Part shown: positions 32,547 through 42,500 of the stretch, piece after piece
Layout: each line of letters opens with the position of its first letter
How positions within the stretch are numbered: the stretch's first letter is position 1
Assembly: GCF_001971585.1 (NCBI RefSeq)
Contig: NZ_CP019323.1
Coordinates: 1,540,053-1,604,052 of the forward strand
DNA: 64,000 nt
Reading direction: 5' to 3'
DNA from: Companilactobacillus allii
Lineage (GTDB): Bacteria; Bacillota; Bacilli; Lactobacillales; Lactobacillaceae
Translations under genes and position numbers: made by a program
Notes under the pieces: model-generated
The model's database searches: none
The model's input: the letters and a program-made list of their open reading frames with translations, nothing else
What the model was told of the DNA's origin: nothing

Positions 32547-34025
32547 ATGGAACAAAAAAATAAATCAAATATAGCAATTGTTACCACAGCAATTTTTATT
32601 GCTACATTTATGACGGCGGTCGAAGGAACGATTGTTTCAACGGCTATGCCCACAATTATTGGAAGTTTACATGGGGTTAAATTAATGAATTGGGTTTTCT
32701 CAATTTATTTGTTAATGACAGCCGTGTCCACACCAATTTATGGTAAATTATCAGATATTATAGGGCGTAAACCAGTTTTGTTATTTGGACTAGGATTATT
32801 CATCGTGGGATCAACGCTTTGTGCAATGTCTAATTCAATGATGACATTGATAATGGCACGTGTTATTCAAGGATTAGGATCAGGGGCTATCCAGCCACTA
32901 ACATTTACAATTATTGCTGATATTTATCCATTGGATAAACGTGCCAAGATTCTTGGATTCAATGGTTCGGCGTGGGGAATAGCTGCAATTTTGGCTCCTT
33001 TACTAGGTGGATTCATTGTTGAAAAATTGAGTTGGCATTGGATATTCTTGATCAACTTACCTGTTGGATTGATCACAATGGCTTTAATTTGGATCTTCTT
33101 AAAAGAAGAGAAGCGAGAACATGATAAGGTGAAAATTGATTACACCGGAACAGCATTATTAGTTCTGATACTTTTACCATTAATGTTAGCTTTACAAAAT
33201 CTAAGTTCTGCCAATGTATTTATTCCTATCGGATTAGTACTTGTTTCAGTTATTTCAGTATTTTTGTTTATTAAAGTTGAAAAAAGAGTGGCAGATCCAA
33301 TCTTGCCATTACAATTATTTAAAAATAAAACATTTATCATTCAAAATATTATTGCATTACTAGTAAGTGGTTTTTTGATTGGATTTGAAGCTTATATTCC
33401 AACATGGATGCAAGGAATTCTCGGACTAAGTCCTTCTATGGGAGGCTTTGCGGTAACACCAAGTTCAGTTGTCTGGATCATTGGATCGTTTTGGGCTGGA
33501 TCATTGATCAAAAAAATGGCTCCCAATCGTGTTATCTATATAAGTCTGATTTTTCTTGGATTAGCCAACGTAGCATTATTATTTGCAAACGTTTCATCAC
33601 CATTTGTATATTTCTGTGGTTTGGCTGCAGTTGCTGGATTAGGATTTGGACTAACGATAACGACGACGACTGTAACAACGCAAACTGTTGTTGCACCTGA
33701 AAATGTCGGTGTTGCAACTAGTTTTAACACCTTATTACGTACGATTGGTCAATCAATGATGGTTTCAGTTTATGGTATTATTCTTAACACTGCCTTAATT
33801 AAAGGTGCAGCTGAGAATAAAAAAATAACTGTCGATATGATGAATCAATTGATTGATCCACAAACCGCCAGTTCCTTACCAGTAGAGCTTTTACCCAAAA
33901 TGAGACAAATTCTTTTTTCTGGATTGCACAATATGTATATCGCATCTCTAGTATTATTAATATTAGGCCTAATTTTAAACGCCTTTGAGCTTAAGAATAA
34001 GAAAATTCTTGGTTCTGAACAATAG
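32547..34025 (+). CDS. Drug:H+ antiporter, DHA2 family (14 helices)
   Basis: The 492-residue MFS protein has 14 predicted helices, motif A GKLSDIIGRKPVLL near residue 65, motif B RVIQGLGSGAIQP near 105 and GSAWGIAAILAPLLGG (motif C-like) near 145. It belongs with QacA/EmrB/LmrB-type multidrug efflux pumps; substrates cannot be told. The ATG at 32547 has GGGGAGG 11 bases upstream. No regulator gene is adjacent. The last 51 bases overlap, in antiparallel, the PAP2 phosphatase gene. Confidence 0.9.
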   Translation: MEQKNKSNIAIVTTAIFIATFMTAVEGTIVSTAMPTIIGSLHGVKLMNWVFSIYLLMTAVSTPIYGKLSDIIGRKPVLLFGLGLFIVGSTLCAMSNSMMTLIMARVIQGLGSGAIQPLTFTIIADIYPLDKRAKILGFNGSAWGIAAILAPLLGGFIVEKLSWHWIFLINLPVGLITMALIWIFLKEEKREHDKVKIDYTGTALLVLILLPLMLALQNLSSANVFIPIGLVLVSVISVFLFIKVEKRVADPILPLQLFKNKTFIIQNIIALLVSGFLIGFEAYIPTWMQGILGLSPSMGGFAVTPSSVVWIIGSFWAGSLIKKMAPNRVIYISLIFLGLANVALLFANVSSPFVYFCGLAAVAGLGFGLTITTTTVTTQTVVAPENVGVATSFNTLLRTIGQSMMVSVYGIILNTALIKGAAENKKITVDMMNQLIDPQTASSLPVELLPKMRQILFSGLHNMYIASLVLLILGLILNAFELKNKKILGSEQ

Positions 34026-34619
34026 AGTTGTAAAAGTTATGATAATCGATGCTAATAAATAACCTCCAACAACATCACTAGGATAATGAACCCCTAGAAA
34101 TATTCTGCTGTATCCAACCAATAAAACAATTGTAATGGCAACAATGCTAGCAATTACTTTGACACTTAGTTTTTTGAAAATGAGTAAGGCAACAATTAAT
34201 AGTGAAATATAAAGTGCAAATGAACTTGCAGAGTGACCACTAGGGAAACTGTAACCACCAGCGTATACATAGTGATGGTGCAGTGGGCGTGGTCTTCTTA
34301 TATTCACTTTGATTGTATGATTTAGCCAAGAAACTATAATTTGGTTCAGTGCTACGAAAAATGCAGCACTGAAATTCCTTGATACAGATAATACAATTAC
34401 AGAAATAATAGTTAGAACTATGATTGTGTTAGTGTTTCCAAAAGAGGTCATAAATCTAAAGAACCACAATGAAAATGAATTGTGGTGATAAACTTGGTTG
34501 ATGACAAACTTGTCAAATAGACTAATAAAGTGAGATTTTGTTGCAACGGAGAAACTCCAAATAGTAAAGCAGATTATTAGCAATATATTAGAAAAAAGCA
34601 CAAATTTTGATATTTTCAT
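33975..34619 (-). CDS. PAP2 family membrane phosphatase
   Basis: The 214-residue protein has about six helices and the three phosphatase signatures: KVNIRRPRP, YSFPSGHSAS and SRIFLGVHYPSDVVGG. Members dephosphorylate undecaprenyl pyrophosphate (PgpB/BcrC type) or phosphatidylglycerol-phosphate; the exact lipid is not fixed by sequence. The ATG at 34619 is chosen over the TTG at 34634, though the ribosome site (GAGAG) is weak. The 3' end overlaps the convergent MFS gene by 51 bases, so both C-termini are coded by the same DNA. Confidence 0.9.
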   Translation of the reverse strand: MKISKFVLFSNILLIICFTIWSFSVATKSHFISLFDKFVINQVYHHNSFSLWFFRFMTSFGNTNTIIVLTIISVIVLSVSRNFSAAFFVALNQIIVSWLNHTIKVNIRRPRPLHHHYVYAGGYSFPSGHSASSFALYISLLIVALLIFKKLSVKVIASIVAITIVLLVGYSRIFLGVHYPSDVVGGYLLASIIITFTTLLFRTKNFLILKLKGV

Positions 34620-34698
34620 TATTTTTACTCTCAATTGTTTAAATTTTGTTTAAGAAATTATATAATAATGCATAGGTATTCATGTGGGGTAAAAGAAT

Positions 34699-35979
34699 AT
34701 GACAATTACACGTCGTCAGCGTATTCAAGAAGAAAATCGCTTAACTAGATTAAATAATAAAAGCGTTAAAAGTTCAAATATAAGCAAAAATGTTACATTT
34801 TTGGGTGGAAGCCTAGTTTTAGGCGGAGTGGTTACTTCACTTGCAAGTGTAGAAACTACTGTGCCAGTCTATGCTGAGGCTACATCTGCAATTAGTGCAA
34901 TTAGTGCAATTAGTGCAACTAATACAGTCGATACAAGTACTGATATTGTTACACCACGTGGTGTTGGCGATACAAACTTTATAAACTATATTGGTAATTC
35001 AGCACGCAAATTGGCCAATAACAATGATATCTATGCCTCAGTAATGATTGCACAAGCAATGGTTGAAAGTGGCTGGGGTACTAGTGGACTTGCTAGTGCA
35101 CCTAACTATAATTTATTTGGTATTAAGGGTTCGTACAATGGTGAGTCAGTTAATATGGGAACTCAAGAAGATGATGGTACTGGTAGTCTTTATTCGATCA
35201 GTTCTAATTTTAGGAAATACCCATCATACAAGGAATCTCTTGAAGACTATGTGTCTTTAATTAGAGGTGGAGTTTCAGGTAATCCTGAGATTTATGCTGG
35301 AGCTTGGAAGAGCAATACTACTTCTTATGAAGATGCTACAGCATATTTGACAGGCCGTTATGCTACTGACACTACTTATGCAGACAAATTGAATGCAATT
35401 ATCAAGAAATATGATTTAACTAAGTTTGATACAGCCGATGGTTCACAGGATCAAACTTATGTATATGCACAAGGTGACACACTACAGTCGGTCGCCGATA
35501 AGTTCAATATGACTGTTGAAACATTGATGGATCTTAATAATTTGAAGACATCTAGCTACGTGTATCCAGGTAAGACGTTAACAGTTCTTAAGGTTATTGG
35601 TAATGATAATCAAGAACAACCAGTCACTGTGAATAATTTGTCTAACGTTGTTGGAACAACTAGTTCAGATTCAGACACTACTTCAGATGTTTCGGATGTA
35701 TATGGTAAGAGTCAAGCACCAGTTATCGTTCAAGACGAAACAAACGGAGTTAAAAAATATGACTCTTCAAATAGTTCATCCAATGTTGCAGTTGCAGTTA
35801 AGAACACTTTAACATCAGATGATTCGAATAGTAACTCAAGTGATGATACTGTTACCGTTCAAGATGGTGACACGATTGATTCTATTGCTGCACAGGCAAA
35901 TACAACGACTGATCAGATAAAGCAAGACAATGATTTAAATTCTGATTTATTAGTTGTCGGACAGAAGTTAATGGTATAG
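34699..35979 (+). CDS. Secreted N-acetylglucosaminidase (GH73) with two LysM domains
   Basis: This cell-wall hydrolase has 426 residues. A long signal peptide (about residues 1-56, hydrophobic FLGGSLVLGGVVTSLASV, cut near VYAEA) is followed by an Ala-Ile-Ser linker with three 9-base repeats. The GH73 domain (about 95-240) has MIAQAMVESGWGTSG with the catalytic Glu and NYNLFGIKG. LysM 1 is about 251-297 (YVYAQGDTLQSVADKF), then a Ser/Asp-rich linker, and LysM 2 about 384-426 (VTVQDGDTIDSIAAQ). LysM domains bind peptidoglycan. It is likely an autolysin for cell separation. It is a single gene followed by the leuS leader. Confidence 0.93.
   Translation: MTITRRQRIQEENRLTRLNNKSVKSSNISKNVTFLGGSLVLGGVVTSLASVETTVPVYAEATSAISAISAISATNTVDTSTDIVTPRGVGDTNFINYIGNSARKLANNNDIYASVMIAQAMVESGWGTSGLASAPNYNLFGIKGSYNGESVNMGTQEDDGTGSLYSISSNFRKYPSYKESLEDYVSLIRGGVSGNPEIYAGAWKSNTTSYEDATAYLTGRYATDTTYADKLNAIIKKYDLTKFDTADGSQDQTYVYAQGDTLQSVADKFNMTVETLMDLNNLKTSSYVYPGKTLTVLKVIGNDNQEQPVTVNNLSNVVGTTSSDSDTTSDVSDVYGKSQAPVIVQDETNGVKKYDSSNSSSNVAVAVKNTLTSDDSNSNSSDDTVTVQDGDTIDSIAAQANTTTDQIKQDNDLNSDLLVVGQKLMV
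34888..34914 (+). repeat. Three tandem copies of a 9-base unit in the autolysin linker
   Basis: GCAATTAGT occurs three times in a row, coding Ala-Ile-Ser each time. The unit is a multiple of three, so copy-number change would keep the frame. Confidence 0.9.
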
Positions 35980-35989
35980 TATATAAAGC

Positions 35990-36226
35990 AACGGAAATAG
36001 TAAATTTAAAAAGAATTTCAGAAAGTACGTGGTTAATGTGAACGTATAACTTTTTAAATTGAACTCATCCATTTAATTTAACTGCTGAATTTAGTAGGTG
36101 GTTACGAATCGTCCGCGTTAAGGATTTTGAGAGTCACTTCTTTGTGGAGTGGAACTTAGGTGGTAACGCGATAATTCGTCCTATGATATCTTTAATTTAG
36201 ATATCATGGGACTTTTTTATTATCGT
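35990..36226 (+). promoter_or_regulatory. T-box riboswitch of leuS (leucine specifier)
   Basis: The 270-base leader has the T-box core AGGTGGTAACGCG at 36158-36170 and a terminator at 36177-36219 (TCCTATGATATCT with AGATATCATGGGA, then T-run). On the 3' side of stem I the bases GAACTCATCC offer CTC (36064-36066), a leucine codon, as specifier. Uncharged tRNA-Leu should stabilise the antiterminator. A CTC specifier would read tRNA-Leu(GAG); the tRNA-Leu gene seen in this window is CAG. Confidence 0.9.
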
Positions 36227-36249
36227 GAATTTTTTTTGGAGGGTGTAAA

Positions 36250-38670
36250 ATGTATAATCACAATACAGTTGAGAAAAAATGGCAAAAGTACTGGAAGGAA
36301 AATCAAACTTTCAAGACTACTAATGACAAAAACAAAAAGAACTATTACGCACTAGATATGTTCCCTTATCCATCTGGACAAGGTCTACATGTTGGACATC
36401 CAGAAGGGTATACAGCTACTGATATTCTTGCACGTATGAAGCGTGCTCAGGGATATAACGTGTTACATCCAATGGGTTTTGATGCATTTGGATTACCTGC
36501 TGAGCAATATGCAATGGATACAGGACATAATCCTGCAGATTTCACTGAGAAGAATATCCAAAACTTCAAGCGTCAAATTAATTCATTAGGATTTTCATAT
36601 GATTGGGATCGTGAAGTTCAGACTACTGATCCTAAGTATTACAAGTGGACACAATGGATATTTGAACAGATGTACAAAAAAGGTTTGGCTTATGAAGCTG
36701 AAGTTCCAGTTAATTGGAGTCCAGATCTTGGTACAGTTGTCGCTAATGAAGAGGTTATCGACGGTAAAACAGAACGTGGTGGATTCCCTGTAGTTAGAAA
36801 GCCTATGCGTCAATGGATGCTGAAAATCACAGCCTATGCTGACAGATTGCTGGATGATCTTGATTTGATAGATTGGCCAGAAAGTATCAAAGAAATGCAA
36901 CGTAACTGGATCGGTAGATCCATTGGGGCACATATTGACTTTGCAGTTGATGGCTTTGATGATAAGAAAATCACAGTCTTCACAACTCGTGCTGATACTG
37001 TGTTCGGAGTTTCATATATAGTGTTGGCACCAGAAAATGATCTAGTTGACACAATTACTACAGATGAAAATCGCGAAGCAGTCGAAGCATATAAAGCTGA
37101 GGCCTCACGTAAGTCAGATCTTGATAGAACTGACTTGAATCATGATAAAACCGGTGCTTTTACTGGTTCATATGCAATAAACCCTGTAAATGGTGAAAAA
37201 GTTCAAATTTGGATTTCTGATTATGTTCTTGCTACTTATGGTACAGGTGCAGTTATGGCTGTTCCTTCAGGTGATCAACGTGATTATGAATTTGCAAAGA
37301 AATTTAATTTGCCTATCGTACCAGTTATTGAGGGTGGAGACCTTTCTAAAGAGGCCTATACCGGTGATGGTGCTCATATCAACTCTGGATTCTTAGATGG
37401 ATTACATAAAGATGATGCAATCAAGAAAATAACTGAATATCTAGAAGATAACGGTTGTGGTAAGAAGTTCGTCAATTACAAACTTCGTGATTGGTTGTTC
37501 TCACGTCAAAGATATTGGGGTGAACCAATTCCTATTATCCATTGGGAAGATGGTGAGACAACTCTAGTTCCTGAAGATGAATTACCTTTGAAGTTACCAG
37601 CAGAAGCAGATATCAAGCCATCTGGTACAGGTGAATCACCACTCGCTAACTTGACTGACTGGGTTAATGTTGTTGATAAGAACGGTCGTAAGGGCCGTCG
37701 TGAAACTAATACGATGCCACAATGGGCTGGTAGTTCTTGGTATTATCTAAGATATATTGATCCACATAATGATGAAAAACTTGCCGATTATGATTTATTG
37801 AAAGAATGGCTACCTGTTGATCTATATATTGGTGGTGCAGAACATGCGGTACTTCACTTGTTGTATGCAAGATTCTGGCACAAAGTATTATATGATATGG
37901 GTGTAGTTCCAACTAAAGAACCATTCCAAAAGCTATTTAACCAAGGAATGATTTTGGGTGATAATCATGAAAAGATGTCTAAGTCAAAGGGTAATGTTGT
38001 CAATCCAGATGATGTTGTCGAGTCATTTGGTGCAGATACTTTGAGAGTTTACGAAATGTTCATGGGTCCATTGGATGCATCTATTCCTTGGTCAGAAAAT
38101 GGACTTTCAGGTGCTCACAAATTCCTTGATCGTGTGTGGAGATTATTCATAAATGATGATGATTACAGCACACTTCGTGAAGGATATGTAGTCGATACAA
38201 ACGATGGTAAATTAGATAAGATATATAATGAAACAGTTAAAAAGGTAACTGAAGATTATGATGCATTGCGTTTCAATACAGCAATTTCACAAATGATGGT
38301 CTTCGTTAATGAAGCACATAAAACTGACTCTATGCCTAGAGAATATGCTGAAGGATTCGTTAAGTTACTTGCGCCAATTGCTCCACATATGATGGAAGAA
38401 TTATGGAGTAAGTACGATCATAAAAATTCAATCAGTTATGAACCATGGCCAACTTATGATGAAAGTAAGATGATCTCAGATACTGTTGAATTGATTCTTC
38501 AAGTTAATGGTAAATTACGAGACAAGATGGAAGTTCCTGTCGGAATGGGCAAAGAAGAAATTGAAAAACTTGCTCGTGAAGATGAAAAAGTCCAGAAATT
38601 TACTGAAGGTAAAAATATTGTCAAAGTAATTGTTATTCCTAATAAGATTGTAAATATCGTTGTTAAATAA
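36250..38670 (+). CDS. leuS: Leucyl-tRNA synthetase
   Basis: The class I synthetase has 806 residues, the usual length for bacteria. HVGH (47-50) is its HIGH motif and KMSKSKGN (near 575) its KMSKS motif. The CP1 editing domain lies about residues 220-420 with [12 protein letters not shown], and [15 protein letters not shown] follows. GGAGGGTG precedes the ATG. Expression depends on the T-box leader directly upstream. A terminator follows. Confidence 0.97.
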   Translation: MYNHNTVEKKWQKYWKENQTFKTTNDKNKKNYYALDMFPYPSGQGLHVGHPEGYTATDILARMKRAQGYNVLHPMGFDAFGLPAEQYAMDTGHNPADFTEKNIQNFKRQINSLGFSYDWDREVQTTDPKYYKWTQWIFEQMYKKGLAYEAEVPVNWSPDLGTVVANEEVIDGKTERGGFPVVRKPMRQWMLKITAYADRLLDDLDLIDWPESIKEMQRNWIGRSIGAHIDFAVDGFDDKKITVFTTRADTVFGVSYIVLAPENDLVDTITTDENREAVEAYKAEASRKSDLDRTDLNHDKTGAFTGSYAINPVNGEKVQIWISDYVLATYGTGAVMAVPSGDQRDYEFAKKFNLPIVPVIEGGDLSKEAYTGDGAHINSGFLDGLHKDDAIKKITEYLEDNGCGKKFVNYKLRDWLFSRQRYWGEPIPIIHWEDGETTLVPEDELPLKLPAEADIKPSGTGESPLANLTDWVNVVDKNGRKGRRETNTMPQWAGSSWYYLRYIDPHNDEKLADYDLLKEWLPVDLYIGGAEHAVLHLLYARFWHKVLYDMGVVPTKEPFQKLFNQGMILGDNHEKMSKSKGNVVNPDDVVESFGADTLRVYEMFMGPLDASIPWSENGLSGAHKFLDRVWRLFINDDDYSTLREGYVVDTNDGKLDKIYNETVKKVTEDYDALRFNTAISQMMVFVNEAHKTDSMPREYAEGFVKLLAPIAPHMMEELWSKYDHKNSISYEPWPTYDESKMISDTVELILQVNGKLRDKMEVPVGMGKEEIEKLAREDEKVQKFTEGKNIVKVIVIPNKIVNIVVK

Positions 38671-38687
38671 CATTTTTTATTTCAATT

Positions 38688-38723
38688 AGAGATTATGATG
38701 TAAAAATCATGATCTCTTTTTTT
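38688..38723 (+). terminator. Terminator of leuS
   Basis: AGAGATTATGAT (38688-38699) pairs with ATCATGATCTCT, followed by seven T residues. Confidence 0.92.
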
Positions 38724-38784
38724 AAGATTTCGTTGCATTTATTGAAAATTAAGAGTAATTTAAGGTTTCTGAGTTCACAATTTT

Positions 38785-38792
38785 GCTATAAT
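38785..38792 (+). promoter_or_regulatory. Extended -10 promoter of the flippase gene
   Basis: TGC-type extension before a perfect TATAAT (38787-38792) lies about 31 bases before the start codon. No good -35 box was seen, which is usual for extended -10 promoters. This part of 38724-38823 is otherwise empty. Confidence 0.65.
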
Positions 38793-38823
38793 TGAGAAGA
38801 TAGTTTTTAAGGTGGTGCAGGAC

Positions 38824-40488
38824 TTGAACAAAAACCGTGATGATGAAGAGGTTACACCAGTTCTAAATCCTGAAGCTTCAACACAAGATACAATGTTGAA
38901 GGGTTCAGCTTGGATGACTGCTGGTAGTATTTTTTCACGTATTTTAGGTGCGATATATATTATTCCATGGATGGCCTGGATGGGTTCATCCTATCCGCAA
39001 GCCAATGCTTTGTATGCAAAAGGGTATAATATCTATAGTTTATTTATTATTATTTCTACTGCTGGTATACCAGGAGCTATTTCAAAGCAGATTTCACATT
39101 ATAACGCTTTGGACGAATACTCGACTGGTAATAAGTTATTCAAACATGGTTTAAAAATAATGACCATAATGGGTGTAGCTTTTGGAATATTAATGTATTT
39201 TGGTGCACCGTTAATGGCAGCCATTTTTGCTGATGGTGATCCAAGAAGTATTCCAGTTATTAAGTCATTGGCAATTGCTGTCTTGATAATTCCAATCCTG
39301 AGTATAATGAGAGGGTACATGCAGGGATATTCTGACATGGCACCTTCAGCTATTTCTCAATTTATTGAACAGATTGCTAGAGTTATCTATATGCTTGGCG
39401 CAACATATTTAATAATGGAAGTTAATAACGGTAGTTATATTAGCGCAGTTGTTCAGTCAACCTTTGCGGCTTTTATTGGTGCGGCATTTGCTATAGCTAT
39501 TTTGGCATTCTCATTTATAAAAAAGCTTCCTCATTTACGATCTTTGTCTAGAAATGGGAAAGCCCCTAAAGAATTAAACAAGAATTTTACTAGAGAAATT
39601 TTTGAGCAGGCAGTTCCATTTATTATTTTGGACGCTGGTATCACTTTCTTTAATTTATTTGACCAATCAACATTTAATCAATTTATGAGAATGTTTGTAA
39701 AAGCCACTGGTGATCAATTGGATAATTACTATTCCTTATTTGGTTTCCAAGCTAACAAACTGATTATGATTATTGTTTCATTATCAACTGCCATGGCAGT
39801 TACAGCTATTCCCATTCTTTCTGGGCTGTACTCTAAGGGAGTTAAAAAAGATATTGAGAATCAGATTTCTAATACATTAGAGTTGTTTTTCTTTGTCATG
39901 ATTCCCGCATCCTTGGGGATGTATGCTGTGTCACAACCATTGTGGACGACATTCTATCGTTATGATCAGTTGGGTATTTTAATGCTACAATTTAGTTCAG
40001 TTATCTCAATATTGTTAGGATTATTTACGGTTCTTTCGGCTGTTTTACAAGCTTTGTATCGTAATGGACTAGCAATTAGATACTTTGTTTATGGATTTAT
40101 TGTAAAGGTAGTAGTACAAATTCCAATGATTGGATTATTCCATGAATTCGGCCCATTAGTTGCAACAAGTATAGGTATGGGTGTTGTTTGTTGGTTGATG
40201 ACCAAAAAGCTGCATGATATTTATCCATTTGATACTAATCGATTGTCGCGTAGAATAAGTGGTATCATTCTGTTCTCATTGATTATGTTTGCCGTAGTCG
40301 TTCTTATCAACTGGATAGTATTCCATTTTGTAGGAAACTCTAATCGAGTATTGAGTATGGTTATCTTAGTTGTGGAAGCTGTTATTGGTGGTTCGATCTA
40401 CGGATACCTTGTTTTGAAGACACAATTAGCGGATAAGATACTTGGTAGTAAAGTTGAACGCATTAGACGTTTAGTTAAAATTAAGTGA
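38824..40488 (+). CDS. murJ: MurJ/YtgP-type polysaccharide or lipid II flippase
   Basis: The 554-residue membrane protein has about 14 helices and belongs to the MOP superfamily branch of B. subtilis YtgP, which flips lipid II. LKGSAWMTAGSIFSRILGAIYIIPW near the N-terminus and TAGIPGAISKQISHYNA near residue 80 are characteristic. The N-terminal 25 residues are acidic and cytosolic. The start is taken as the TTG at 38824, since AAGGTGG ends 8 bases upstream; the GTG codons at 38812 and 38815 lie within that site. It is a single gene between two terminators. A Wzx-type role for another polysaccharide cannot be excluded. Confidence 0.85.
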   Translation: MNKNRDDEEVTPVLNPEASTQDTMLKGSAWMTAGSIFSRILGAIYIIPWMAWMGSSYPQANALYAKGYNIYSLFIIISTAGIPGAISKQISHYNALDEYSTGNKLFKHGLKIMTIMGVAFGILMYFGAPLMAAIFADGDPRSIPVIKSLAIAVLIIPILSIMRGYMQGYSDMAPSAISQFIEQIARVIYMLGATYLIMEVNNGSYISAVVQSTFAAFIGAAFAIAILAFSFIKKLPHLRSLSRNGKAPKELNKNFTREIFEQAVPFIILDAGITFFNLFDQSTFNQFMRMFVKATGDQLDNYYSLFGFQANKLIMIIVSLSTAMAVTAIPILSGLYSKGVKKDIENQISNTLELFFFVMIPASLGMYAVSQPLWTTFYRYDQLGILMLQFSSVISILLGLFTVLSAVLQALYRNGLAIRYFVYGFIVKVVVQIPMIGLFHEFGPLVATSIGMGVVCWLMTKKLHDIYPFDTNRLSRRISGIILFSLIMFAVVVLINWIVFHFVGNSNRVLSMVILVVEAVIGGSIYGYLVLKTQLADKILGSKVERIRRLVKIK

Positions 40489-40492
40489 AAAT

Positions 40493-40521
40493 AAAAGCTG
40501 ACCGGTTTGGTCAGCTTTTTG
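40493..40521 (+). terminator. Terminator of the flippase gene
   Basis: AAAAGCTGACC and GGTCAGCTTTTT form an 11-bp stem with a short loop and T-run. Confidence 0.93.
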
Positions 40522-40578
40522 TGTAGAAAATTTGTGATGGATCAGATTGCTTATAAATAAGAAGATGGAGGTTATATA

Positions 40579-41454
40579 ATGAATTCTATTCGTTTACATT
40601 ATTTTTGTGATGTTGCCAGATTACGAAGCTTTTCAAAAGCAGCTGAAGAAAATTACATTTCACAAACGGCAATTAGTCAACAAATTGCTAAGTTAGAAGA
40701 TGAATTACAAATAACTTTATTAGATCGATCAAAGCTTCCTATTGAATTAACAAGAATTGGACAGGTAGTGTATCATCGTTCAAAAATAATATTGGAACAG
40801 TATAATGTTTTGAGAGGTGAAATTGTTCAAATGAAACAAACGGATAAGGTAGTGACGGTCGCATATCCCAATGGAGCAGTTGAACCAGTAGAGAAATTTG
40901 TGTTACCAAAAATAAAAGAAATTGTTGGTCTAGAATTGTTTTTAGTAAAAAGTGATTTGAATGATATTCAAGATAAATTATTAAATAAGACCGTAGACTT
41001 GGCGATTACATTTGATTCTGAAATTACCGAGACGGGCCAGTTATCTACTTTGGATTTAACAAGTGGAAATTATGATGTTGTAGTTGGTGAGAACCATCCC
41101 TGGTATTTTATTGATGAAATCAAGCCAGAACAATTAATAAATGAAAAGGTGATCTATGTTCAAAATCGGCCTAACACTAATTCATATTTAAAAATGAAAG
41201 ATCATTCACAAGCCGACAATGTTCCATTGAATATAACAGCTACGGTTTCTGATATTGATACCGCATTACTATTAGTTCAATTGGATAAGGGAATTACTTT
41301 TATGCCTGATTATAAATCTTTAACTAATGAATATAAGAATTTACATCGTGTAAAATTATTAAATAGTCAACATAAATATAGAATTTGCTTAGCTTGGCGT
41401 AAAAATGATCAAAATGGAAACTTACAAAAAGTGATAGACAAATTCGATAGATAG
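40579..41454 (+). CDS. LysR family transcriptional regulator
   Basis: The 291-residue protein has the LysR winged helix-turn-helix at residues 1-60 (YFCDVARLRSFSKAAEENYISQTAISQQIAKLEDEL) and a periplasmic-binding-like effector domain at about 90-290. The ligand is unknown. GATGGAGG precedes the ATG. It lies upstream of, and in the same direction as, an NmrA-like oxidoreductase and a flavoprotein. These are its likely targets; a 10-bp inverted repeat brackets the promoter of the first. Confidence 0.92.
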   Translation: MNSIRLHYFCDVARLRSFSKAAEENYISQTAISQQIAKLEDELQITLLDRSKLPIELTRIGQVVYHRSKIILEQYNVLRGEIVQMKQTDKVVTVAYPNGAVEPVEKFVLPKIKEIVGLELFLVKSDLNDIQDKLLNKTVDLAITFDSEITETGQLSTLDLTSGNYDVVVGENHPWYFIDEIKPEQLINEKVIYVQNRPNTNSYLKMKDHSQADNVPLNITATVSDIDTALLLVQLDKGITFMPDYKSLTNEYKNLHRVKLLNSQHKYRICLAWRKNDQNGNLQKVIDKFDR

Positions 41455-41487
41455 AAGCATTCACTTATGAGGTACTAAATTTCGATG

Positions 41488-41530
41488 TTGGTATTTGATA
41501 AAATATTCACATATGATTGATTTATCAAAT
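41488..41530 (+). promoter_or_regulatory. Promoter and inverted repeat before the NmrA-like gene
   Basis: TTGGTA (41488-41493), 18 bp and TATGAT (41512-41517) form a promoter. ATTTGATAAA (41493-41502) and TTTATCAAAT (41521-41530) are a perfect 10-bp inverted repeat with an 18-base centre, one arm at the -35 box and one just after the -10 box. It is a candidate LysR or other operator. Confidence 0.6.
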
Positions 41531-41547
41531 TAAAGGTGGTACTTACT

Positions 41548-42483
41548 ATGGATAAATATGTTTTTACTGGAGTAGACGGTAATTTTGGTAGAATTGCTGC
41601 TGAAACTGCTTTGAAACTTTTAGATAAATCTCAATTGATATTTACTGCACCAACACAACAAGGCGTTGAAAAGTACGCTAAACAAGGCATTGAAACAAGA
41701 ATAACTGACTTTAATGACTCTGTAGGATTAGCCAAGGCATTTACTGGTGCTACTAAAGTATTGTTAATATCTATGCCTTTTGTTGGAACTAAACGTCAAC
41801 AAGCACATAAAAATGTCATTGATGCATGTTTAGCTTCTGGTGTAAAACAAATTGTCTATACATCACTTGTTAATGCTAGTGACCCAACCAATCCTAGTAT
41901 AGAGAAAATTGATCATGCATGGACTGAGTCATACGTTGAAAATACTAAACTTGATTATATTTTCTTGCGTAATTCTCAATATGCTGAAGCAATGATCTCC
42001 AATTATTTTGCTATGTTGGAACAAGGTGTGCTATCCAATAATCAAGCTGAAGGAAAGATGGCTTACATTTCTCGCCAAGATTGTGCAATTGCCGCAGCAT
42101 ATGCAATGGCATCTAATTTGGAACATTCTATTTTAAATATTAATGGACCAGAGTTAATTACTATTTCTGACTTAATTGCTATTGGTAACGAAGTAACCGG
42201 TAATAAGTTAGCTTATCAAGAAGTTAGTGATGAAGAGGACTATGCTGTTTTTGATAAAATGGGAGTTCCAAGAAATACAGATGGACAATTCAAGAAGGGG
42301 AGTTCGGCACCATTTTCTTCTGATGGGATGGTAACTTTTGGCCAAGCTATTCGTGAAGGCAAAATGAGTACTTTCTCAGATGACTTCTTGAAGCTAACCG
42401 GTTCTAAACCACGTACTGTAAGAACAATGTTTGAGCATGCTGATGATTATCAAATTGGTGCTAGACATTCAATTGATGCTTAA
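41548..42483 (+). CDS. NAD(P)-binding oxidoreductase, NmrA/QorB-like atypical SDR
   Basis: The 311-residue protein opens with a Rossmann fold (YVFTGVDGNFGRIAAETALKLL) like the QorB and NmrA families. VYTSLVNASDPTNPS (about residue 110) and FLRNSQYAEAMI (about 145) follow, so it could be a quinone reductase or a redox-sensing protein. No catalytic Tyr-x3-Lys of classical SDRs is evident. The ATG at 41548 follows AAAGGTGG at 8 bases. The flavoprotein gene starts 17 bases after its stop, so both form an operon. Confidence 0.85.
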   Translation: MDKYVFTGVDGNFGRIAAETALKLLDKSQLIFTAPTQQGVEKYAKQGIETRITDFNDSVGLAKAFTGATKVLLISMPFVGTKRQQAHKNVIDACLASGVKQIVYTSLVNASDPTNPSIEKIDHAWTESYVENTKLDYIFLRNSQYAEAMISNYFAMLEQGVLSNNQAEGKMAYISRQDCAIAAAYAMASNLEHSILNINGPELITISDLIAIGNEVTGNKLAYQEVSDEEDYAVFDKMGVPRNTDGQFKKGSSAPFSSDGMVTFGQAIREGKMSTFSDDFLKLTGSKPRTVRTMFEHADDYQIGARHSIDA

Positions 42484-42500
42484 GTTGGGATGGTGATAAA

